This document shows positions 13,602 through 22,700 of a stretch of DNA of 34,602 nucleotides, one piece after another; within the stretch, counting starts at the first letter, position 1; each line of letters opens with the position of its first letter. The DNA lies in contig JAISXM010000091.1 of NCBI GenBank assembly GCA_031270515.1, positions 1 to 34,602 on the forward strand. Reading direction: 5' to 3'. The DNA comes from Holosporales bacterium (GTDB lineage Bacteria; Pseudomonadota; Alphaproteobacteria; BNTO01). The notes under the pieces were generated by a model. That model was not told the origin of the DNA. It did not search any database and saw only the letters and a list, made by a program, of their open reading frames with translations. The position numbers were made by a program, and so were the translations under genes.

Positions 13602-13733
13602 TACTCAAACACAAAAGTTTTATCAGTTCGTCTTTTCGGATTCCAAGCTTGAACAGTACGTTTAGTACAGCTCTGCGCTTGTGCTCCAAAACTCCTGCTG
13701 CTAATTCTTTTTGTGGTTGGGTATGGTATGCAT
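13602..13733. repeat. Dispersed repeat family A, copy A2
   Basis: TACTCAAACACAAAAGTTTTATCAGTTCGTC ... CTCCTGCTGCTAATTCTTTTTGTGGTTGGGTA; internal GTACGTTTAGTAC hairpin. Confidence 0.85.
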
Positions 13734-13747
13734 AAATAGGATAAAAA

Positions 13748-14491
13748 ATGACAGAGATAAAAACCGCGCTCATAACTGGCGCCACGGGAGACATTGGTCG
13801 CGCGATAACGCAAGTGTTCATTAAAGAAGGCTTCAGCAAAATTGCTATTGCTGGGATCGAAGACGATATACTGACTCGCATGACGAAGGATGCTGAAGGC
13901 TCCGGTTGTGACGTTGTGCCGTTCCTGGTCGACTTAACGAATGGCGAGCACGCGGATGCGCTGTTTGCGCGCGCGGAGCTTGCGTTGGGACAGGTCGACG
14001 TGCTGGTGAACTGCGCTGGCGTAACTAAGGACAACTTGATCATTCGCATGAGTGATAAAGAGTGGGAGCTTGTGTTGAAGCTGAACCTGGAGGCGTGCTT
14101 TCGCCTGTGTCGAGCCGCGACTCGCCCCATGATATCGCGGCGTGCCGGTCGCATCATAAACATTGCGTCCGTTGTCGGGTGCATGGGGAACAAAGGGCAA
14201 GTGAATTACTGCGCGTCAAAGGCGGGGCTTGTGGGCATGTCAAAGGCCTTGGCGCTTGAAATCGCGTCCAGAGGGGTGACGGTTAATTGCGTGGCCCCTG
14301 GATTTATTGAATCTGCTATGACTCGTGCCATTCCGGATGCAGCCAGAGAGCGCATGCTTGCGACAATCCCGCTGGGGAGAGTTGGCACGCCTGAAGAAGT
14401 TGCGGATGCGGTGGCTTTTTTAGCTTCGGATCGGGCGTCATATATTACGGGAACAACTATTCACGTTAACGGCGGGCTATATTTGGCCTAG
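13748..14491 (+). CDS. fabG: 3-oxoacyl-ACP reductase
   Basis: SDR motifs [49 protein letters not shown]. Confidence 0.95.
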   Translation: MTEIKTALITGATGDIGRAITQVFIKEGFSKIAIAGIEDDILTRMTKDAEGSGCDVVPFLVDLTNGEHADALFARAELALGQVDVLVNCAGVTKDNLIIRMSDKEWELVLKLNLEACFRLCRAATRPMISRRAGRIINIASVVGCMGNKGQVNYCASKAGLVGMSKALALEIASRGVTVNCVAPGFIESAMTRAIPDAARERMLATIPLGRVGTPEEVADAVAFLASDRASYITGTTIHVNGGLYLA

Positions 14492-14710
14492 TTGTGGCAT
14501 CGTGTGGTGTCGTGGTGCAGTTACTGCATGGCCTAGTTGTGGCGTAGCGTGACATGGCGGGGATCCGGTTAATTATAGCGAAAATCAAATTTGTTATTGC
14601 GGGTGTCAACGTCCACAATTGTAACAAAAATTCGCTTTTTACATATCTCTTGCTGCTTCGGTGCAATTTTAATACAATGCAGCATTGTACGCCTGAAAAA
14701 GGAGGACGTT

Positions 14711-15196
14711 GTGTTTGATTTAGAAGAAAAGATTCCTATGACCGCAAAAGGTTACGAATCATTAAAGGCAGAGCTGGCCCATTTACTGGACGTTGAGCGT
14801 CCGGATGTTGTACAAGCCATAGCAGAAGCGCGAAGTCATGGAGATTTATCCGAAAATGCAGAATATCACGCTGCTAAAGAACGGCAAGCCTTCATAGAGA
14901 GGCGCATTGCCGAACTGGAGGAGAAAGTCTCCAACGCCCAGATTATTGATGTGTTATCTGTATCTGGAAGCGACATAAAATTTGGGGCGACCGTATCTTT
15001 GGTGGACAACGATACGAGCGAGACCGTGCGCTATCAGATCGTTGGTAGTGACGAGGCCGATGTGAAGCTCGGCTTGCTTTCCATAACTTCGCCATTGGCG
15101 CGAGCGTTGATTGGAAAGCAAATTGGGGACGAAGTTGACGTCTCCATTCCCAGTGGGATACGCTCCTACAGCGTAGAAGATGTTAAATACGTGTAG
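14711..15196 (+). CDS. greA: Transcription elongation factor GreA
   Basis: [52 protein letters not shown] start preceded by GGAGGA (start revised from ORF start 14591). Confidence 0.95.
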   Translation: MFDLEEKIPMTAKGYESLKAELAHLLDVERPDVVQAIAEARSHGDLSENAEYHAAKERQAFIERRIAELEEKVSNAQIIDVLSVSGSDIKFGATVSLVDNDTSETVRYQIVGSDEADVKLGLLSITSPLARALIGKQIGDEVDVSIPSGIRSYSVEDVKYV

Positions 15197-15198
15197 CA

Positions 15199-15924
15199 AT
15201 GCGTTTATATGGAATTCACGCTTGTCTGGCTGCGCTTGCGAACCCACGGCGCACAATCGAGATGATATGGTGCAGTCGCAGCGTTGTTGAGCAGCTGGAT
15301 GACGCGGCGCGTCGTGCTCCGCGCTCAGGGCCTCCGCTGAAGTACAACATTGTCGACAAGCAAATGCTTGATGCGCTGGTTGACGCCCCCCATCAAGGCG
15401 TGGTCATGCAAGTGCAGGCGTTGCCGGTCGCTGGATTAGAGTCGCTGGACGGCGTGGATTGCCGGATTGTCGTGGTGTTGGACCAAGTGACTGACCCTCA
15501 AAATATTGGGGGGATCCTGCGCTTGTGCCGAGTTTTTTGTGTGGGAGCGCTCGTAATGACGCGGGCGCATGCGCCAAAGGAGACCGGGGCAATGGCAAAG
15601 GTCGCGTCCGGCGCGCTGGAGGTGGTGCCTCGCTGTGTGGTGCCGAACTTGGCCGAATGCTTGCGCGAGTTAAAGGCGCGCGGCTTTTGGTGCGTGGGGC
15701 TTGCGGAGGGGGAGGCGCAGTCCATTAAGGACGTTGACCTTCGCGGAAAGATCGCGCTGGTTATGGGCAGCGAGGGGGCAGGGCTGAGAAAGCTGACAAA
15801 GAGCATGTGCGACCTTCGGGTGTATATTCCGACGTCTCCGGAGTTTTCCACGCTGAACGTAACTATGGCGGCGGGGATTTCTTTGTATGAGGTTTATTGT
15901 GCGGAGGGGAAGCGCTCGTTGTAA
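15199..15924 (+). CDS. rlmB: TrmH/SpoU family rRNA methyltransferase, RlmB-like
   Basis: VVLDQVTDPQNIGGILRLC, ALVMGSEGAGLRKLTKSMCD, LNVTMAAGISLYE; starts 2 nt after the greA stop. Confidence 0.9.
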   Translation: MRLYGIHACLAALANPRRTIEMIWCSRSVVEQLDDAARRAPRSGPPLKYNIVDKQMLDALVDAPHQGVVMQVQALPVAGLESLDGVDCRIVVVLDQVTDPQNIGGILRLCRVFCVGALVMTRAHAPKETGAMAKVASGALEVVPRCVVPNLAECLRELKARGFWCVGLAEGEAQSIKDVDLRGKIALVMGSEGAGLRKLTKSMCDLRVYIPTSPEFSTLNVTMAAGISLYEVYCAEGKRSL

Positions 15925-15987
15925 ATAACACATAAAACTCCTGAGGCTGTTATTGAATCTATGCGTTCTTTTGTCTAAACTTAAGCA

Positions 15988-17898
15988 TTGGCTCAATTAC
16001 AAAAAACGTACGATATGTTACAACGAATTCGGTCCCACTCTGGGAGTTTAGTCATAAAAATCATCCTATCAATGATAGGTGCAAGCTTTGTCGTGTTTGG
16101 CGTCGCGGACGTCGTGCGCATCATTATGGCGACGCCGCCCGTCGCGAAGATGGGCGGATTACACGTGTCGTTTGACGAGTTCTACTACGCGTATCAACGG
16201 TACTTTTCGCACCTAAAGCAACAGGAGCCAAAAGCATCCGATAGCGTATTGGCTGCTGCGCCAAACGAAGTCATAAAAAACATGATCGCATCAAAAATAA
16301 TGCAGCACGAACCGACCCGATTAGGGATTGTTGTGCCGTCATCTCTGGTGACGCGTTATGTTAAAAGCGTTCCGTATTTCCAGAATGGCAACGGGTTTGA
16401 CCCGGAACTGTTTGCTCGCGTGTTGGGACAAGCAGGGATGTCTCCGCAAGATTTTATGCGTAGTATGCGCGATAATTTGTTGCATCAGCAATTTTCGACG
16501 CCAGTGGCTTCTGGGTGCGTATTGAATAGCCACTATAAGGAGCTGTTGGTAAACATTGTGCGCTGCAGAAAACATTTTGAGTTTTTTGAAGTGCCGTCCT
16601 CTGTTTTGAGCGCGTCTGAGCCGTCTGATAGTAAGTTGGAAACGTGGCTAAGTGAACATAAAGAAAAATATTGTGTTCCAGAAAAGAGAGACGTGGCGCT
16701 GCTGTTGTTGAAGCACGACGTCATCGCATCGAGCATACCCGTCAACGAGCAAGACGTGGACGCTGAGATGAAATTGCGCTCGCAGTCGTCAAAAACGCGC
16801 GAGATTCAGGCTCTGACGTTTGACTCAAACGCGACGGCGCTGGAGGCACAAAAAGCAATCCTTGAGGCAAAATCCCTGGAGGGCGTAAAGAAAAAGTTCC
16901 TTGACGTAAATGTATCCACTGTAGACTTGACTAAGTTGCCGGCAAATCTAGCGGAAATGCTCGCAGGGCTAGGCGAGTGGGAGACTTTGGGCCCGCTGGT
17001 GGCTGGAAAGCAGCACGTTCTTTATGTCGTGACTAAAGTAACGGAAGGTGAGCGCCCTGCTGTAAACAGGAACGATGTCGTTTTGGATCTAAAGAAAAGG
17101 CAGCTACCCTCCAAGTTAGCGGTCATCAAGGATCAAATCGATGACATGCTGGCAAGCGCGCAGTCGTTCAACGATGTGAAGGCGAAATTCCCTGTCGAGG
17201 TGGTGACTGTTTCTGGCGTTGGAGAGGCGGATGCTGTGTCTAAGTTTGAAGAGACCGGTTTGGACGAAAAGCTTAGGGAGGCTGTTATTGCGCAGGTGTT
17301 TACTTTGGACAAAAACAGCGATAGTTCGTTCATGGACGTTTCTAACTACTCTGTGATTGTGCGCGTGACCGATATCGTTGCGGCGCATCAGCCTGCTCTG
17401 GATGACGTGCGGGCGCAGGTTCAAAGTGACTGGACGAAGGACGATCAGCACAAAAAGGCGACCGAGTGGGCCTATAGCACATTTGGGGACGTGCATGATG
17501 ATCATACCTTGTGGACGACTACTGTCGCGAAGTTGAAGGGCAATGTGCAAAAGGTGACGGCGTCGAGGCTGGATTTATTTGTAGGCGATGATAAGTTATC
17601 CAGCATGTTCTCTAACGGGACGATTGAGCGGCTCATGCTGACGAAAAAGCATTCCTTGGCATATGTCGACACAATTGACGGACGCGTTGTCGTTGCGTTT
17701 GTGGCGGACACCTCACTCAGCGCGAGCGATGCGTTGGATACGAAAAAGATAGAAATGCTGGATCGGTTTCGCAAAACGCTGGTGGAGCGAGAGCATGCGG
17801 ACTGTGGAAAGTTGGTCCAAGCCAGCGTGGTCGGGTCTTATCGCGTAAAGGTCAACGACAAGGTGCTGAGGTCTGTTACGGCTCGTACTGAAGGGTAG
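15988..17898 (+). CDS. PpiD/SurA-like periplasmic folding chaperone (SurA_N domain)
   Basis: N-terminal TM anchor, SurA_N-type region and PPIase-like segments; 636 aa. Start could be ATG 16015. Confidence 0.8.
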   Translation: MAQLQKTYDMLQRIRSHSGSLVIKIILSMIGASFVVFGVADVVRIIMATPPVAKMGGLHVSFDEFYYAYQRYFSHLKQQEPKASDSVLAAAPNEVIKNMIASKIMQHEPTRLGIVVPSSLVTRYVKSVPYFQNGNGFDPELFARVLGQAGMSPQDFMRSMRDNLLHQQFSTPVASGCVLNSHYKELLVNIVRCRKHFEFFEVPSSVLSASEPSDSKLETWLSEHKEKYCVPEKRDVALLLLKHDVIASSIPVNEQDVDAEMKLRSQSSKTREIQALTFDSNATALEAQKAILEAKSLEGVKKKFLDVNVSTVDLTKLPANLAEMLAGLGEWETLGPLVAGKQHVLYVVTKVTEGERPAVNRNDVVLDLKKRQLPSKLAVIKDQIDDMLASAQSFNDVKAKFPVEVVTVSGVGEADAVSKFEETGLDEKLREAVIAQVFTLDKNSDSSFMDVSNYSVIVRVTDIVAAHQPALDDVRAQVQSDWTKDDQHKKATEWAYSTFGDVHDDHTLWTTTVAKLKGNVQKVTASRLDLFVGDDKLSSMFSNGTIERLMLTKKHSLAYVDTIDGRVVVAFVADTSLSASDALDTKKIEMLDRFRKTLVEREHADCGKLVQASVVGSYRVKVNDKVLRSVTARTEG

Positions 17899-18162
17899 AC
17901 CAAACACGAAAAGTTTATCAGTTCGTCGTTTCGGTGCTCGTCGGGTGCCCATTCAATTAGTTGAATGGGGGCTCTAGCTTAAGCCGTACCTTCGTACAGC
18001 TCGGCGTTGGGTGCCCCAACGAGCTGAATTGGGTCCCGCGAGCTTCCTTCCCATTCAACGAGTTCAATTGGGTCCCGCGAGTTTCCTTCCCATTCAACGA
18101 GTTCAATGGGGTCCCGCGAGAAACGAAACAACAAATTGATAAACTTATTGTGTTTGGGTCTA
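17896..18162. repeat. Dispersed repeat family A, copy A3 (long form)
   Basis: TAGACCAAACACGAAAAGTTTATCAGTTCGTCGTTTCG ... CGAAACAACAAATTGATAAACTTATTGTGTTTGGGTCTA; internal tandem CCCATTCAACGAGTTCAAT modules. Confidence 0.85.
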
Positions 18163-18221
18163 TACTGTATGTTATTCCTTAAGAAAGAGCATGCACACTT
18201 TATTATCACAAAAAATAATAC

Positions 18222-18322
18222 TTGATGTTCAATTACAAGATGCGTAATAAATAATACTTGACGTTCAATTGCGAGATGTGTAATAAATAATACTTGACGT
18301 TCAGTTGCGAGATGTGTAATAA
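18222..18322 (+). promoter_or_regulatory. Three tandem sigma70-like promoters on a 36-bp tandem repeat
   Basis: TTGATG/TTGACG/TTGACG at 18222, 18258 and 18294, each followed by 17 nt and TAATAA at 18245, 18281 and 18317. Confidence 0.7.
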
Positions 18323-18363
18323 TAACAATAGAGATCGATAGTAGACAGAGGGAAGCAAATGTT

Positions 18364-19629
18364 ATGCAGACTAACAAAAAAGATGTGAGAAAAAAACTGA
18401 ACTCTAATATTCTAAAGGCCATTCGTCAGACATTTCTATTGTCCACATTTGCAAGCGTTGCTGCGAATGCGGGCGTAAATCTCCCCCCCGACGACTCGGA
18501 GTATACCGTTGCTGCGAATATCGAACGGCTCGAAGATAACGCGTTTACGGGGCGCAGCTTTCCCAGGGGATTCACTTTCAAACCAGGAAGTCGTCTACTT
18601 AGCATTGGAACGCTTTGCTTTGACAATGCATCCATACCAAGCATTTGTATACCTGAAAGTGTTGAAAGAATAGAGCATTCTGCTTTTTTTGGCTCAAGGG
18701 TAGAAGCCGTTGACCTGGAACAATGCCGAGATGTGAGTTTTGGCAGGCGTGTTTTCATGTACAGTAGCCGTCTTGCAACTGTAAAATTACCAATCAACAT
18801 GATATCTGTATCTGAGCTGATGTTTTCACGCTGTGGTAATTTGGAATCGATTCCCATACCTGATTCAGTATTAGCTTTACAAAATGGCTGCTTCTACAAA
18901 AGCGGGCTACGTGAGATAACGTTACCCCCGCACCTTGTCTCAATTGGCTATGAGGCGCTAGCGAAGACTAACATGAGACATTTGGTCATACCGTCCAGCG
19001 TCTTACAGATAGGATCCGAGGCTGTGTGTGGAATCCCCGAGCTGACATTTGAACCCTCAGCTCAAGCACGATGGTTCAGTTCTTATATATGTGGATATGA
19101 AGACTCCCCAAGGGAAGAATTTGATGGAGCGTTTTTAGTGAGTGAAATTCCCTTGCGCGATTTGGTGGATCGTCAAGGTTTCAACGAGTTTGCAGCGCAA
19201 GTAAATTTAGGTCAGGCTAATCCGCGAAACCATTCGGTATTAGTCCGTTGGTTATTGCAGGATGGCACATTGGTCCCTGTATTAAACGATGTTCCAGATG
19301 ATATAAAATCGCGAATAGCCCAACGGTGCGATCATCAATACATATACGTTCCTGGGAATATCGATACTCAATTTCAACGAGACTTGATGAACGGACAATT
19401 ACGAGTCGTTCAGGCAGGTTTCTGTGATCAGGAGATAGAGGCTCAAGCTCGACGAGCCCAAAGGCGGATTGCCGCAGCAGTTCAAGCTCAACAAGCCCGA
19501 ACGCGGATTGACGCAGCAACAGTGAGACGAACCAGAAGCTCAGGCGCGGTGAGCAGAAGCTCAAGAGCGGGAAGCTCACGCGTGAGCAGAACCATTAGTT
19601 CAGGCGCGGTGAGCAGAACCAGAAGCTAA
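18364..19629 (+). CDS. BspA-type (LRR_5) leucine-rich repeat protein, predicted secreted, Arg/Ser-rich C-terminal tail
   Basis: Repeated motifs SICIPESVERIEHSAFFGS, LESIPIPDSVLALQNGCFYKSGLREITLPPHLVSIGYEALAKTNMRHLVIPSSV; hydrophobic N-terminal region ending in AANAG. Confidence 0.8.
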   Translation: MQTNKKDVRKKLNSNILKAIRQTFLLSTFASVAANAGVNLPPDDSEYTVAANIERLEDNAFTGRSFPRGFTFKPGSRLLSIGTLCFDNASIPSICIPESVERIEHSAFFGSRVEAVDLEQCRDVSFGRRVFMYSSRLATVKLPINMISVSELMFSRCGNLESIPIPDSVLALQNGCFYKSGLREITLPPHLVSIGYEALAKTNMRHLVIPSSVLQIGSEAVCGIPELTFEPSAQARWFSSYICGYEDSPREEFDGAFLVSEIPLRDLVDRQGFNEFAAQVNLGQANPRNHSVLVRWLLQDGTLVPVLNDVPDDIKSRIAQRCDHQYIYVPGNIDTQFQRDLMNGQLRVVQAGFCDQEIEAQARRAQRRIAAAVQAQQARTRIDAATVRRTRSSGAVSRSSRAGSSRVSRTISSGAVSRTRS

Positions 19630-19649
19630 AACTAGAGCGGAAGACTCTT

Positions 19650-19761
19650 AAACTTATTAGACTTCTTTCCAAACTCCTCAGAAATTGGCTTTTGGTGCGT
19701 CGATCCGGCACCCGATGAGCTCCAAAACGACGAACTGATAAACTTATTGTGTTTGGGTCTA
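19650..19761. repeat. Dispersed repeat family A, copy A4 (one clear end)
   Basis: AAACGACGAACTGATAAACTTATTGTGTTTGGGTCTA; left end not clearly defined. Confidence 0.65.
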
Positions 19762-22700
19762 GTTGCCAATGCTTGATATCGTCGACGCCTTTATCACCCC
19801 AAAGCTCAAAACCGGCTCATTCCTATACTGCTCCATCTCCTGTGGCAAATCCGGAGCCGCCGTCGGAAAATCCGGCAAGCTAAGCGCGCGCCCAGGCACA
19901 CTCGGATCCGTCGATTCTCCCAGGATGGAGATCGCATTAAACACCACGGCACTTTTCGTTTCCGACACCGGCACCACAAATTTCAGCACAATCGAATTCG
20001 GGTTCGCCATCGGAATGTAGTCGCTACGCGGGGCCCTGTGCTTCCGAATCATGCGCAGGATGCTCCAATTCCCCCTGTACGAAAACGTCGCCGTCGTCCC
20101 AGACACAATAAGTGTGTCTTGCTTCGGGTCATTCAGCGGCAGCTCCGTCATCCCAGCCACGTTCGGCCAGCGGAACGACACATCCGTGGGGCATCCGTAC
20201 ATCCAATGCGTCTGCCTCACTTTGTCCATGTGCCCCACCGACGACTCGTAATTTGCTTTAAGATTCCAGTCCGCAATGTAGTTCGTCCCGATCGCGCGGT
20301 CTCTGTTGGCGTTGAACTCCACGTTCAAAACCATGGTCGGCAGCCCGACCGAATTGTCCGTAAGGTACTCCTTAAATATAATCGCAAGCTCTTCGATCCT
20401 GCGCAGAAATATAACTGCATCATGCGCGACCAATCCGATCTGATATATTTGATCCAATATTTTATCTGGACTCCCGCCGAACTCATTAAACTTCAGCAAG
20501 AACGCCTTGAAATCCGTTGGGTCGACTTCCGTGGATTGCGACGTATCAGACGACGGAGGCGAAAACGGAAATTTGCCACGAAGGTGCTTGTTGAAATATT
20601 CCACCAGCGTTTGGTAGTTTTTCATGTTCTTTTGGCGAACGAGCACCTCCGCGCGCCCAAGGACACCTTTCTTTATGTACTGCATTGTATCCAGGAAATG
20701 GTCGCCTTGTTCTTCCTGGAGATCCGCAAGCTTTATTTCTTCAAATACAGTATCTAACGTATATCCTTTTAGCGTAGTCGTAATAAATGTTTCCAATATG
20801 CCAATGCTATTTCCTGGTTGCTTGTTTTGGAACGCTTCCGTTTGCTCCACAATTCGTTTCCACTTCGTCAACAGCGCCCTATTCAACGGGTTCGCCGTAA
20901 GCATGACGTCGCTTGTCAGCAAATCAACGACGGGCTTTGCGAGTGTTATTGCCAAGTTCGCCATGCGTTGGCTTTGGATACTCAAGAACGAGCTAAGATC
21001 CTGCGCATCTTTTACTCCATACGCAGGGTACGCAGGACTGACCTTCCCGTCCCACCAACTGAACGACGGATCCCATAGGTGATACGGCCCCGCCTGCTTC
21101 ATTAATTCGTTGATGATGTTTAGCGTTTTGTAATTTGTCGTAAGCAATAGATCTCGTAATGTTATGTAGAAAAAACTGACAGACTCATAGTTCAGCATTT
21201 CCAGTAATTTTAAAAATGGTTGCATAACGATTCGCAGGTTGGCCGTCTGAGAACGCACCAGCTCTTCGATCGCAGGGCCATTGGAACTCACAGGTATCGT
21301 CACAAAATTCTGAGATTGTGCGATCAAGCTCATTATATTTTGTTGAAGGCCATCGCGAGCCAGCAACCTAAAGCTTTCCTGAATAACCACAGGGAACGAA
21401 CCTATCTTTGTGGTGTTGAACTCCTCATATTGCGCACAGAGGTCGCAAGCCGACTTCAGTAACTTCTCATCCCAATACAGCACCTGTCCTTCGGGCACGA
21501 CATTCACGAACTGGTGTGCCAGCGCTTTGCGCATATACGGCTCTTGGAATAGCGTTTTTATGGACTTCCCCAGCAAAATAAGGCCATATGAACACGCGCG
21601 GACAGACTCTTCGGGCTGCTCCCCAAAGTGCGCGTCCGAAGTGAGGGTTTTCGTCAATTCACGCAAGCTATACCTCAGGTGGTACATTCCAACCGCGCAG
21701 TTGTCTACGACGACTTGAGATATTTCTGTCCCAAAAAATGGGGACCTGTCCAACGCGCACAAAAATGCTTCAAATTCGGGGCCTGGTTCAAACACGGCCT
21801 TGTCCATCCATGTGGGCTGCATGTTTGCCGCGTCTGTGTCGGCTGCGGCACCGGGTTCCCCTGAATCACCTGATCCTCCTGAGCCCCCTGAGCCCCCTGA
21901 GGGGGGGGATTCGCTTTCAAATGCTTTAATTACAATGTTTAAATCATGTCCCAGGTTCCTTAAATAATTAAGGTCAGGCAGCGCGTGCGAATCGATGTGC
22001 CGTAATTGGCGAATCACCATGTCTAGCTGCCCAGGGAAGCTGCCTATGGATGAATAAATGAAAATTGTATTAAAGAAATGCTGAAATAACAGCGCAAATG
22101 TATTTCTTGCCAAACTTTTATATACACTTATGTCGATTTCAGGGAACGTCGACGTCTGCATGGTGGACTTCATTTCGCTGTAGTGTTTTAAGAATGATTG
22201 CGGCAACGTTAGCTTAAATGCGTAATTAACTAGGTCCGCCAATGATTTTGTGGATGCAACAAGGCGGAGTTCGTTAAATTTGTCGATTTGTTCAGATAGT
22301 TCGTTTAAACCAATGACAAAGTTGCTCATTACCTGGAATTCGTTACTTTTTGTGGGGATCGCCAGTTGAGCGAGTGATGTCGTGGGCGTAACGTTGGCTG
22401 GGTTTAAATGAAGCAAAGAACGCGCCTTTAATAATAAATTTATGTAAAGAGCGCGCATTATTACATTTTGATAGGCCAAATTAATGGACCTGTTCAGTTG
22501 AGCTCGCAAAGGGCTAAACCAAGACGCAGGAATGAATACCGAGAAGAAATCGGCTTTAGATAATTTTTGCATAACGCCAGCAAGTTGACGTACGGATATT
22601 TCAAAATCAGCGTTTTTGTCCGCCAGCTCTAGGATGGGGATTAGCTGGATCTTTACTAAAAAGCGATACATCGAGTTCACCGCCGGAGTGATGAGCGCTT

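Noticed and set aside
17979-18422. 147-aa minus-strand ORF with repeats SRDPIELVEWEG and ITHLAIERQVLF
   Set aside because: Periodicity is explained by the family A palindromes and the 36-bp promoter repeat; it also overlaps the LRR gene start.
20038-20757. 239-aa plus-strand ORF opposite tssM
   Set aside because: Arg/His-rich, shadow frame of the well-supported minus-strand TssM ORF.
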